Shown: positions 1 through 7,308 of the stretch, one piece after another | Layout of the letters: each line of letters starts with the position of its first letter | How positions within the stretch are numbered: the stretch's first letter is position 1 | Source of the DNA: JBBTQE01 sp038065775 | GTDB lineage: Bacteria > Patescibacteriota > Patescibacteriia > Magasanikbacterales > GWA2-37-8 | Direction: 5' to 3' | Length of the DNA stretch: 19,319 nt | NCBI GenBank assembly: GCA_038065775.1 | Contig: JBBTQE010000012.1 | Location: 1 to 19,319 of the forward strand | Position numbers and translations under genes: made by a program | The notes under the pieces: generated by a model | What the model saw: only the letters and a program-made list of their open reading frames with translations | What the model was told of the DNA's origin: nothing | The model's database searches: none

Positions 1-610
1 AAGTTTCTTTTTTTTGTGTTTGAAAAAACCCTTCCAACGACCAGTATTCTTCCGGTTTGAAAGCTGTAATTTCTCGTTCGCGTTCAACAACCAAACGCAC
101 GGCAACCGATTGCACGCGTCCGGCTGACAGTCCCTTGGCCACTTTTCTCCATAGAAATGGCGATAGTTCATAGCCGACCAAACGGTCAAGAACGCGCCGC
201 GCCTGTTGCGCATCCACCATTTTTAAATCCAGATGGCGAGGATTTTCCATCGCGTGCATGATGGCATGTTTTGTAATTTCATGGAAAACAATTCTTTTTA
301 CTTCTTTTGGTTCTATCCCAAGTATGTTTGCCAGATGCCAGGAAATCGCCTCTCCTTCTCGATCCTCGTCGGTTGCGAATAGGATTTCGTCGGATTTTTT
401 AGCCGCCTCTTTCAGTTCTTTGGCAACCTTGCTTTTATCGCGGCTTATAATATAGTGGGGTTCAAAATTATTATTTACATCAACTCCCAGTTTGCTTTTT
501 GGCAAATCGCGCAGATGTCCAAAAGACGACTTTACCGTAAAGCCGGTTCCGAGAAATTTTGAAATTGTTTTTGCTTTAGTGGGGGATTCCACTATAACAA
601 GTGTTTTCAT
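1..610 (-). CDS. topA: DNA topoisomerase I, N-terminal part (runs off left edge)
   Basis: Type IA topoisomerase that relaxes negatively supercoiled DNA in the cytoplasm. About 203 N-terminal residues are present. The start ATG is at 610-608 and the protein opens with the Toprim motif MKTLVIVESPTKAKTI (catalytic Glu in VVES/VIVES). It continues with FGHLRDLPK, then the metal-binding Toprim segment ATDEDREGEAISWHL (DxDxxxE), FHEITKHAI, and the hinge motif DAQQARRVLDRLVGY followed by LSAGRVQSVAVRL. These are diagnostic of TopA. The catalytic tyrosine and the C-terminal zinc-finger domains lie beyond the window. It follows folC after a 75-base gap that carries a good candidate promoter of its own, so it can probably be expressed independently of the upstream operon. 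Confidence 0.97.
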   Translation of the reverse strand, partial: MKTLVIVESPTKAKTISKFLGTGFTVKSSFGHLRDLPKSKLGVDVNNNFEPHYIISRDKSKVAKELKEAAKKSDEILFATDEDREGEAISWHLANILGIEPKEVKRIVFHEITKHAIMHAMENPRHLDLKMVDAQQARRVLDRLVGYELSPFLWRKVAKGLSAGRVQSVAVRLVVEREREITAFKPEEYWSLEGFFQTQKKET

Positions 611-660
611 AATAAGTGAGCCGAGCCAGTATGTCTGATTTTTTTCAACGCATTAGATTA

Positions 661-689
661 AGAATAATGAAAATTTTTGGAAATGTCAA
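661..689 (-). promoter_or_regulatory. Candidate promoter for topA
   Basis: Read on the minus strand, a perfect -35 box TTGACA (689-684) is followed after 17 bases by TATTCT (666-661). The predicted transcription start near 654 gives a leader of about 44 bases before the topA ATG at 610. The -35 box overlaps the folC stop codon TGA (688-686). This is a motif match by eye only. Confidence 0.5.
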
Positions 690-1942
690 TTTTGGCTATT
701 TTCATTTTTCAAAAGCCCTCTTAATTCTCCGGCTAGAAACATTGAGCCGGTAGCGAGCAAAAGGCTGTTTTTGTTTATCCGTTTTTTGCACCAATCAAGC
801 GCTTTTTCGGCATTGTTAAATGTTTTTGCGCTGATTCCAAAAGTTTTAAATTTTTCGGCTAATTTAATTGGCTGTATGGCCTTTCGGAAAGAATTGATGC
901 CCTGTTTCGTGCAGGCGACAATTTTTGGGTTTAATTTTATCAGTTCGGAAATCATTTTGTCCGAATTTTTTCCTTCCGAAAATCCTACAATCATACAAAG
1001 ATCGCCGTAGTCCAAACTTTTTACGGCCCGAACAGTCGCCTCAATTTCGCGCGCGTTGTGAGCTCCGTCTAAAATAATGAATGGTTTTTGGGCGACAATC
1101 TCCATCCTGACCGGGAATTTCGCGGAAGCGAGGCCTTGTTCAATAGCCGACTTTGGAATTTTTAAAAATTTTGAGACTTTTACCGCGAGTTCCGCGTTTT
1201 CAATTTGGTGCGCTCCAATCGCCGGCACGGAATATTGAAGCGGCTTGGTGGATTTTTTTTCCAGCCTAACGTCGTTTTTCGCGCATTCATTTTTAAAAAT
1301 TTTTAGAATTTTCGCGTTTGTTTCGCCGGTAAACGCCACGCCCCCCTTTTTTATTATGCCGGCTTTTTCATAAGCGATTTTTTTTCTTGTTTTTCCTAAA
1401 ATATCCGTGTGGTCCAAATCAATATTGGTGATCACAGCCGCGGCTTTATGCGGAATTGCGTTTGTGGAATCGTATCTGCCTCCGCAACCGACTTCCATCA
1501 CGGCCCAGTCAACTTTTTTTTCGGCAAAATACAGCAGGCCGACCGCGGTTGTCAGGTCAAAAAAAGTTAGTTTATTCTTTGTTGTTTTTTGAAACTCTTT
1601 CATCGTTTTTTTTATCCGTTCAATAATGAGAATAAAATTTTGCCTGGGCATTTGTTTCCCGTTTATTTGCCAGCGCTCGGTTATTTCTGTCAAATGAGGC
1701 GATGTCATAAGCCCGACTTTTTTTCCGGCTGATTTTAATATTGACGCCAGCATGATGCAAGTTGACCCCTTGCCGCTGGTGCCGGTCACGTGAATGTATT
1801 TTGGAATTTTATTTTCCGGATTTTTTAAAATTTTTAAAAATGCTTTGAAATTTTCAAAGCGTTCCGCCGGGTTGCCGGCGAATTTTAGTTTTGATGGGAA
1901 TTTTTTACCCGCGATATAGCTAAACGACTGCTCAAAATTCAT
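686..1942 (-). CDS. folC: Bifunctional folylpolyglutamate synthase / dihydrofolate synthase
   Basis: Mur-ligase-family ATP-dependent enzyme that adds glutamate to folates (and, in bifunctional members, to dihydropteroate), keeping the cofactor in the cell. Seen in the sequence: the P-loop HVTGTSGKGST near residue 55, the metal and substrate segment MEVGCGGRYDSTN, TNIDLDHTDILG, the lysine of YEKAGIIK (carbamylated in this family) and the C-terminal-domain motif ILDGAHNAREI. The length of about 418 residues is normal. I chose ATG at 1942, two bases after the dprA stop, because MNFEQSF matches the usual family start and suggests stop-restart coupling. A TTG at 1954 overlapping dprA lies 10 bases after a GGAGGG sequence and is a real alternative. 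Because most CPR genomes lack full folate synthesis, the likely role is polyglutamylation of imported or salvaged folate (inference). Confidence 0.93.
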   Translation of the reverse strand: MNFEQSFSYIAGKKFPSKLKFAGNPAERFENFKAFLKILKNPENKIPKYIHVTGTSGKGSTCIMLASILKSAGKKVGLMTSPHLTEITERWQINGKQMPRQNFILIIERIKKTMKEFQKTTKNKLTFFDLTTAVGLLYFAEKKVDWAVMEVGCGGRYDSTNAIPHKAAAVITNIDLDHTDILGKTRKKIAYEKAGIIKKGGVAFTGETNAKILKIFKNECAKNDVRLEKKSTKPLQYSVPAIGAHQIENAELAVKVSKFLKIPKSAIEQGLASAKFPVRMEIVAQKPFIILDGAHNAREIEATVRAVKSLDYGDLCMIVGFSEGKNSDKMISELIKLNPKIVACTKQGINSFRKAIQPIKLAEKFKTFGISAKTFNNAEKALDWCKKRINKNSLLLATGSMFLAGELRGLLKNENSQN

Positions 1943-1943
1943 A

Positions 1944-3023
1944 TCAGCGCACAATATAATTCATCCCTCCCAAATTTCGTATCATGCCTTTTATTTCCAT
2001 CATCGTGATGGCGCTGTTCACGGTCGGACTTTCAAGCCCGCTTTCTTTTATAATGGAATCTATGTGTTTTGGTTCTTTAGAAACCAGAGACAGTATTACG
2101 GCCTCGGTTGAGGAGGCGGGTTTTGGCCCGATGTTTATTGCAAGTTGATCAAAACCTCCGAGACTTAATGTTTCAAAAATATCTGTTGCGGAAGAAACAA
2201 GTCGCGCGCCAAGTTTGAGCAAGTTGTTGCAGCCGACTCCGTTGGCTGTATTGATAGGATGGGGAATCGCGAAAATTTCTCTGTTGTAATCCAGCGCGAA
2301 TTTGGCTGTTATTAACGCCCCGGATTGTTCCGGCGCCTCAACAACGAGCGTCCCCAAACTTAATCCGGCAATGATTCTATTGCGAGCTGGGAAAGTGTAT
2401 GGCATTGGTTGAAATCCTGGCGGATATTCAGAAATTACCGCCCCGCCTTTTTCTATAATTTTTTCTGCGAGAAATTGATGCGAGGTTGGATGAACGGTTG
2501 TTTTATCAACGCCACCTCCTAGAACGGCGATTGTGACGCCGTCATTTTCCAGCGCTGTTTGGTGGGCAACGCCATCAATTCCAAGCGCCAATCCGCTGAT
2601 AATTTTTATTCTTTGCCTGGCGAGCGGCGCCACAATTTCTTGGCATGCCAATTTTCCGTAATTGCTCATCTTGCGCGTTCCGACCACTCCCAAAGCCGGC
2701 TTTGCATCGTTTGAAAAATTTCCTCGGATAAATAGTGTGTGCGGAGGGTCATTTATTTCTTTTAGTAAAGCTGGATATTCCGGCTCGTCGAGTGATACCG
2801 TCTTCACCCTTGCCAATTCCAGTCGTTCCAGTAATTGTTCAACCGGGTTATGTTCTCTCCACGATAAAAATTCGTGCGCTATTTCTTCTTCCAGTCCGGT
2901 TTGAACCAATTCAGTAAATTCAGCATCCCACAAATTTTTTAAATCAGAAAAATAAGCCGCTAGTTTTCGGTAGCGGGCATAAGTTATTTTTGGAAAGTGC
3001 GCGAGCGCGGCGTGGTATTTCAT
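1944..3023 (-). CDS. dprA: DNA-processing protein DprA (Smf)
   Basis: Single-strand DNA-binding protein that loads RecA on DNA taken up by natural transformation. The 359 residues show an N-terminal helical SAM-like part (about 1-60), then the Rossmann-fold domain (about 80-285) with LGVVGTRKMSNYG, ISGLALGIDGVAHQTAL, AVLGGGVD, GAVISEYPPG, FPARNRIIAGLS and EQSGALITAKFALDYNR, all hallmarks of DprA. A C-terminal winged-helix segment (about 300-359) is also present. The ATG (3023-3021) overlaps the pth stop as ATGA, and the stop sits two bases before the folC ATG, so translation is probably coupled along the operon. No other competence gene is visible in this window. Confidence 0.95.
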   Translation of the reverse strand: MKYHAALAHFPKITYARYRKLAAYFSDLKNLWDAEFTELVQTGLEEEIAHEFLSWREHNPVEQLLERLELARVKTVSLDEPEYPALLKEINDPPHTLFIRGNFSNDAKPALGVVGTRKMSNYGKLACQEIVAPLARQRIKIISGLALGIDGVAHQTALENDGVTIAVLGGGVDKTTVHPTSHQFLAEKIIEKGGAVISEYPPGFQPMPYTFPARNRIIAGLSLGTLVVEAPEQSGALITAKFALDYNREIFAIPHPINTANGVGCNNLLKLGARLVSSATDIFETLSLGGFDQLAINIGPKPASSTEAVILSLVSKEPKHIDSIIKESGLESPTVNSAITMMEIKGMIRNLGGMNYIVR

Positions 3024-3544
3024 ACCAGACTTTCTATTTCGTTAATTACATTTTCAGTAACTTTGTTTAAGATCTTTTTTTCCGCGGCGGTGAATTTTCC
3101 CAATACAAAACCGGCGGCGTCTTTGATTTCGGCCGCGGTGGCCACACCGATTCTTATTCTTGTAAAATTTTGCGTGCCGAGATATTCGATGATTGATTTT
3201 ACACCGTTATGTCCGGCCGGACCGCGATCGGTTTGCACTCTTGTTTCGCCAAGCGGTATATCTTTATCGTCATGAACCACGATCATGTCGTCGGATTTTA
3301 GTTTGTAGAAACCCAAAAGAGCCCTCACGGCAATTCCGGAATTATTCATGAATGTTTGCGGTTTGGCAAGAAAAATTTTATGTCTTTTTAGGCTCGTTTT
3401 TGCAACTTCTGCGTTAGTTTTTTTATCAAAGGTAAATTTAGCTTCCATTTTTTCGGCGAATTTATCAATGGCCACAAAACCGGCATTGTGGCGCGTGTTT
3501 TCATATTCTTTTTTCGGATTGCCCAACCCGATTATAAGTTTCAT
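3020..3544 (-). CDS. pth: Peptidyl-tRNA hydrolase
   Basis: Cleaves peptides from tRNAs that drop off the ribosome, recycling tRNA. The 174-residue protein is slightly shorter than the E. coli enzyme. The catalytic set is intact: N9 in LIIGLGNPKKEY, H19 in NTRHNAGF, M66 and N67 in KPQTFMNNSG, D92 in VVHDDKDIP and N113 in GPAGHNGVKSI, each offset by one from E. coli numbering. Its stop overlaps the dprA ATG as ATGA, and only five bases separate it from der upstream. Context and motifs agree, so the call is firm. Confidence 0.97.
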   Translation of the reverse strand: MKLIIGLGNPKKEYENTRHNAGFVAIDKFAEKMEAKFTFDKKTNAEVAKTSLKRHKIFLAKPQTFMNNSGIAVRALLGFYKLKSDDMIVVHDDKDIPLGETRVQTDRGPAGHNGVKSIIEYLGTQNFTRIRIGVATAAEIKDAAGFVLGKFTAAEKKILNKVTENVINEIESLV

Positions 3545-3549
3545 GTAAT

Positions 3550-4920
3550 TTAAATATTTCTCTTCAATTTTGTGAGTTTAATCACAATCGGCGCGCCGAA
3601 GAAGCTGAATTTTTCTCGCAGACGATTTTCAATGTAGTGAACATAAGAAAAATGCACCGATGTTTTTGGTTTAATCTGCATTTCAAACATTGGCGGGTTA
3701 TTGTGTATTTGGTGAAAACCGAGAACTTCCGGGTGGCGAGTGCCTTTGCCTCTGGCCGGTCTGTGCTGCCTTGTTATTTTTTTGAAAAATTCAGCCAATT
3801 CATTTTCTGGAATGATTGTTTGCCTTTCTTGCCATGCGCGCGTAATCAGCGGGAAAATTTGGTGGACGCGATATTCAGTTTTGGCGCTGGTAAAAACAAT
3901 CGGAGCATAATCAAGATGCGGGAAGGCGGCATAAATTTTTTCTTTTGTTTCATTTCTGAATGAATCAGTGTTCTCTTCGGCCAAATCCCATTTGTTAATC
4001 ACGATTATAACGCTCTTTGTGTTTTCCCTTAAGAAACCGGCTAGTTGCTGGTCTTGGCTGGTAATCTGTTCGTTTGAATCCAAAACCAACAGAACAATAT
4101 CCGATTTCTTAATCATTTCAATGCTTTTGCCAACTCCGGAAATTTCAAGTTCGCCTGAAACTCTGGCTTTTTTTCTTATGCCGGCGGTATCAACAAATAA
4201 CATTGGCTGTTCGTCAACAATGACCAGTGTATCGTGCGGTTCGCGGGTTGTATGAGGAATCTCGCTTACTATCACTTCCTTTTTTCCTATTAAATCATTA
4301 AAGAGGGAAGATTTTCCAACATTTGGCTTGCCTATTAAGGCGATTTTTATCGGCTTTATCTCTTTAGATTCCTTTGGCAGTTTTTTTATTTTGGCAAGTT
4401 TTTTGTAAACTATGTCCAGCAAGTCGCCAATGTTTGTTCCGTTTGCCGCTGACACGGGCAATGGTTCGCCAAATCCAAGTTTTAAAATTTCATGTTCATA
4501 AATATCTGAACGCAATCTTTCGTTGTCAGCTTTGTTCGCGACAAATATTATTTTGCGCCTGTCTTTAGCAAGACGTTTGGCCAATTCATATTCCTGCGGA
4601 AGAATACCGGCTTGGATGTCAATGACAAAAAGCACTATGTTGGCTTCTTTGATTGCTAATTCCGTTTGTTCTATTATTTCTTTTTCAAGCGGTATATCTT
4701 CTGAAAAAGTTAAACCTCCGGTATCAACTAAGGAAAAATTTCTTCCGCGCCAGCTTGCAATTGCGATGTTTCTAGTGCGAGTAGTGCCGGCAATAGAGGA
4801 AACGATTGCTTTTTGTTTTTCTATAATTCTGTTAAATAAAGTAGATTTGCCAACATTAACTCGGCCTACCAAGGCAACTATGGGCAGTTCTTGTTTAACT
4901 ATTTGCGCCGGTGTAGCCAT
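3550..4920 (-). CDS. der: Ribosome-associated GTPase Der (EngA)
   Basis: Double-GTPase needed for late 50S ribosomal subunit assembly. The 456 residues contain G domain 1 (G1 GRVNVGKS at 19-26, G3 DTGG at 66-69, G4 NKAD at 129-132), G domain 2 (GKPNVGKS at 197-204, DTAG at 244-247, NKWD at 309-312) and a C-terminal KH-like domain (about 365-456), the arrangement unique to Der. Oddities: the first P-loop has V where most Der proteins have P; switch I of domain 1 reads GTTRTRN rather than GTTRDR; switch I of domain 2 reads HTTREPHD rather than GTTRD. These look like lineage drift, not inactivation. The gene sits 12 bases after the LCP gene in the same direction. Confidence 0.96.
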   Translation of the reverse strand: MATPAQIVKQELPIVALVGRVNVGKSTLFNRIIEKQKAIVSSIAGTTRTRNIAIASWRGRNFSLVDTGGLTFSEDIPLEKEIIEQTELAIKEANIVLFVIDIQAGILPQEYELAKRLAKDRRKIIFVANKADNERLRSDIYEHEILKLGFGEPLPVSAANGTNIGDLLDIVYKKLAKIKKLPKESKEIKPIKIALIGKPNVGKSSLFNDLIGKKEVIVSEIPHTTREPHDTLVIVDEQPMLFVDTAGIRKKARVSGELEISGVGKSIEMIKKSDIVLLVLDSNEQITSQDQQLAGFLRENTKSVIIVINKWDLAEENTDSFRNETKEKIYAAFPHLDYAPIVFTSAKTEYRVHQIFPLITRAWQERQTIIPENELAEFFKKITRQHRPARGKGTRHPEVLGFHQIHNNPPMFEMQIKPKTSVHFSYVHYIENRLREKFSFFGAPIVIKLTKLKRNI

Positions 4921-4932
4921 ATATTTTTAGAG

Positions 4933-6405
4933 TTATTTAATGTCTTCTCCAAGAAGAACCAGTATATCAGCTTCTCGCTTATATTTCAAGCCCTGTTCAT
5001 TGGCTATTGTAGCCGGATCATCATAATTTTCTTGCAGCCATTCCGGCAGTATGGTGCTTGAAGGAGCGTTTAATTTTTTGGTTATGGCGTCGGCGGTTTC
5101 GCTGGAAATTATCGGGTTAATAATATAAATTGTGGTTTTCGCAATTGGGCGTTTGAGAGCATTGCCAACCCATATCACAGAGAATCCGTCGGTTGTAAGT
5201 TCTTGTTTTTTTGCCGCGGCTAAACCCGCCCGCCAAGTTCCGTTTTGTATTTCAATTTTTGCCAAAGATTTAGTCGGTTCTTCCGTTGCATCTTCTTTCA
5301 CCGGCAATTCTGTGGTTGTTGTGGTCGTCGCGTTGAAAATATTATCTACTGCGATTTTAATTTCTGAATAATTTCCAGATTTTGGGCCGAGCAAATACGC
5401 TCCGCTGTCGGAAATCATTGGCCTCAAGTATCCGTTGGGGCTGTCATCAAGTATCAGTTTTTTCGTGTCTTCAATTTGCAATTCTTTGGCGAGCGTGGCC
5501 AGGTACATGATTTGTCCGAAGTCTAGGTTAGTTGAGATGTTGTCATTCAGCGCCCCATAAATTTTTTGGATTTTTATCGGATTTAAATATGTGCCTGCCG
5601 ACATAAATTTTTCTTTAAGAGCGGAAATAACCAGTTGCTGTCTTTTGGCTCTGGAAAAATCCGACGCTTCGCCATTTGTGCCATGTCTGGATCTGGCAAA
5701 TATTAAGGCTCTTTCGCCATTCAGTATTTGCGTGCCGGCTTCAAAGGAAATTGTCTGAAATGAATAGTTTGGTCCCGGGTAGGCCGAGTCCGTGAATGGT
5801 TTTTCAATATTTATTTTTATTCCTCCGACACTGTCAACAAGCTCTTTAAACGCCTTGAAGTCAACGCGGACATAGTAGGGGATTTCTATTCCGAAAGTTT
5901 CTTCAAAAATTTTTCTGGCATATTCGCCGCCATTGCCATATTTTTCGGCTTCTCCAAAAGCGTCGGCGTGGTTTATTTTTCGGATGCCGTAACCGTTTAT
6001 TTTTACTCCCAGATCGCGCGGTACCGATATTAGAGCCACCTGATTAGTACTCGGTTTTATGCTTACTATTATATTTGTGTCGCTTAAATATGGACCATCA
6101 TGTCCGGGCCCGCCGATTCCAAGAAGAAGTATGTTAACTCTATCTGTTGTTTCTCCGTCAACGACACTTTCCGGGGTATTAAGTATGTAATTTTTGACAG
6201 ATTCAAAAAAACCCGCCTTTTTCGGTTTTAATTTGTTTAGGCTTGAACCGTTCGGGGAGCTGATTGACAACACCGCTCTTAACCCCAGTAAGCCTACCAG
6301 AGCTACGCCTATGATCAAAATGATTATTTTGATCGGCTTCCCCTTTTTTGTTGGTTGTTCGTATTCGGGCCTTAAAAGATTAATTTGCTGTTCGTCCATA
6401 GCCAT
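4933..6405 (-). CDS. LytR-CpsA-Psr (LCP) family cell-wall polymer ligase
   Basis: LCP enzymes move polyprenyl-linked glycopolymers onto peptidoglycan at the outer face of the membrane. The 490-residue protein has a short basic cytoplasmic tail, one transmembrane helix (about 25-46), an extracellular linker, and the LCP domain (about 88-270). Visible LCP motifs are VNILLLGIGG, SDTNIIV, SVPRD (127-131), IRKINHADAFG, and ARSRHGTNGEASDFSRAKR with the conserved Arg and Asp residues. The C-terminal part (about 370-490, starting LAKIEIQNGT and including a TTTTTT linker just before it) resembles the LytR_C domain. The ATG at 6405 follows a GAGGTG sequence, one of few clear Shine-Dalgarno sites here. 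It is the first gene of the leftward operon. The link with the GT4 and DUF4012 genes further right is functional inference: all concern surface polymers. Confidence 0.93.
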   Translation of the reverse strand: MAMDEQQINLLRPEYEQPTKKGKPIKIIILIIGVALVGLLGLRAVLSISSPNGSSLNKLKPKKAGFFESVKNYILNTPESVVDGETTDRVNILLLGIGGPGHDGPYLSDTNIIVSIKPSTNQVALISVPRDLGVKINGYGIRKINHADAFGEAEKYGNGGEYARKIFEETFGIEIPYYVRVDFKAFKELVDSVGGIKINIEKPFTDSAYPGPNYSFQTISFEAGTQILNGERALIFARSRHGTNGEASDFSRAKRQQLVISALKEKFMSAGTYLNPIKIQKIYGALNDNISTNLDFGQIMYLATLAKELQIEDTKKLILDDSPNGYLRPMISDSGAYLLGPKSGNYSEIKIAVDNIFNATTTTTTELPVKEDATEEPTKSLAKIEIQNGTWRAGLAAAKKQELTTDGFSVIWVGNALKRPIAKTTIYIINPIISSETADAITKKLNAPSSTILPEWLQENYDDPATIANEQGLKYKREADILVLLGEDIK

Positions 6406-6457
6406 TTTTTTAACACCTCAATCCGCGAGTACAGTTTTTTTCTTTGGTGTTCATATA

Positions 6458-6486
6458 ATTGTAACATGGCGGAGTGTTTATTGCAA
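6458..6486 (-). promoter_or_regulatory. Candidate promoter for the LCP-der-pth-dprA-folC operon
   Basis: On the minus strand, TTGCAA (6486-6481) and TACAAT (6463-6458) are 17 bases apart, with TG one base upstream of the -10 (extended -10). The predicted start is near 6451, giving a leader of about 46 bases to the LCP ATG. Its -35 lies two bases from the -35 of the rightward tRNA-Val promoter. Confidence 0.5.
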
Positions 6487-6488
6487 TT

Positions 6489-6517
6489 TTGAAATTTTAG
6501 TTGAAATGTGGTATAAT
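6489..6517 (+). promoter_or_regulatory. Candidate promoter for tRNA-Val and the following membrane gene
   Basis: TTGAAA (6489-6494), a 17-base spacer ending in TGG, and a perfect TATAAT (6512-6517) make a strong extended -10 promoter. The predicted start near 6524 is about 30 bases ahead of the tRNA 5' end. This is among the best promoter matches in the window. Confidence 0.65.
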
Positions 6518-6553
6518 TTTAGCATATTCAAGCTTGAGCATTGAGCGCGGAAC

Positions 6554-6627
6554 GGATGATTAGCTCAGCTGGTTAGAGCGTTGCGTTCACATCGCAAAGG
6601 CCACTGGTTCAAGTCCAGTATCATCCA
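6554..6627 (+). tRNA. tRNA-Val, anticodon CAC
   Basis: A complete cloverleaf can be folded by hand: acceptor GGATGAT/ATCATCC (7 bp), D stem GCTC/GAGC, anticodon stem TTGCG/CGCAA with loop TTCACAT, and T stem ACTGG/CCAGT with loop TTCAAGT. The anticodon CAC (6588-6590) reads GUG valine codons. The discriminator is A at 6627 and the next bases are CGT, so CCA is not encoded and must be added after transcription. A membrane-protein gene starts 16 bases downstream with no terminator in between. Confidence 0.96.
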
Positions 6628-6643
6628 CGTTAAAACTATCCGT

Positions 6644-7150
6644 ATGCCTATAAATTTAGCCAAAGAAAACTTAAGTCCCGGCAATGTTGTGTTTGAATGG
6701 GTGATTAAAGAATATGATAAATATGACAGAAGCAGAAGGTGGTATTTTGTCGCCGGGATTTTTGGAATTTTAATGTTAGTTTACGCTCTTTTCGCCAGAA
6801 ATTATTTGTTCGTTTTGATTGTTATTTTATTCGGCATAATTTTGTTTATGCAAGATATGCAAGAGCCGATGGAAGTTGACTTCGCGATAACGGAAACAGG
6901 TTTGGTGCTGGGGAACAGATTTTATCCGTTTAAAGAATTTGACAGCTATTATATTATTTATAATCCGCCGGACGTAAAGAGTCTGTATTTTTTGACAAAA
7001 AGCGTAATGAGGCACAGATTGCAGATCCCTCTTTTTGATTTTGATCCAAGGCCGATTAGAGAATACCTTAATCATTACATCGTGGAGGACGTGGAAAAGG
7101 AAGAGGAGCCTTTTACAGATAGAATCGCAAGGCGGTTTAAGATACATTGA
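6644..7150 (+). CDS. Conserved two-helix membrane protein with PH-like C-terminal part
   Basis: I do not recognise a named function. Reading from ATG at 6644 the protein has 168 residues; the open frame extends further left only by running through the tRNA-Val gene, so that extension is rejected. It has a polar N-terminus (about 1-31), two closely spaced membrane helices (about 33-50 and 53-70, joined by ARNY), then a soluble region with alternating hydrophobic strands (VDFAITETGLVLGNRFYPF, FDSYYIIYNPP) ending in an acidic then basic tail. The layout, two helices then a beta-rich domain asking how a residue field is packed, resembles the small PH-like DUF families of CPR bacteria (inference). 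No Shine-Dalgarno site is visible. It is probably cotranscribed with tRNA-Val. Confidence 0.8.
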   Translation: MPINLAKENLSPGNVVFEWVIKEYDKYDRSRRWYFVAGIFGILMLVYALFARNYLFVLIVILFGIILFMQDMQEPMEVDFAITETGLVLGNRFYPFKEFDSYYIIYNPPDVKSLYFLTKSVMRHRLQIPLFDFDPRPIREYLNHYIVEDVEKEEEPFTDRIARRFKIH

Positions 7151-7175
7151 TTTTTTTTCAGAAATATAGTATAGT
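7147..7175 (+). promoter_or_regulatory. Candidate promoter for tRNA-Arg
   Basis: TTGATT (7147-7152) and TATAGT (7170-7175) are separated by 17 bases. The -35 overlaps the stop codon of the preceding membrane-protein gene. The predicted start near 7182 is only about 8 bases ahead of the tRNA. Confidence 0.45.
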
Positions 7176-7189
7176 GCGCTCTAACCTTC

Positions 7190-7261
7190 GCGCTCATCGT
7201 TCAATGGATAGGACACTGGCCTGCGAAGCCGGAAATTTAGGTTCGACTCCTAATGGGCGCA
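7190..7261 (+). tRNA. tRNA-Arg, anticodon GCG
   Basis: A full cloverleaf folds by hand: acceptor GCGCTCA/TGGGCGC (one G-T pair), D stem GTTC/GGAC, anticodon stem CTGGC/GCCGG with loop CTGCGAA, and T stem TTAGG/CCTAA with loop TTCGACT. The anticodon is GCG (7223-7225), reading CGC and CGU. Most bacteria instead use an ACG tRNA whose A34 is deaminated to inosine. The discriminator is A; CCA is not encoded. Confidence 0.95.
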
Positions 7262-7308
7262 CATTTTTGTTTTGAGGGTAGCTTTTTTGAGAGGGCGTTA
7301 CTAATAAT

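Noticed and set aside
4523..4930. 135-residue plus-strand open frame
   Set aside because: It is antisense to der, whose motifs are intact, and shows no protein-like pattern.
5310..5332. Short ACC/ACA-type repeat tract as a phase-variable microsatellite
   Set aside because: It encodes a Thr linker with mixed codons, in triplets, so slippage would not shift the frame.
6581..6643. N-terminal extension of the membrane protein through the tRNA-Val gene
   Set aside because: The extension is the tRNA read as protein from a TTG; the ATG at 6644 is the first start beyond the tRNA.
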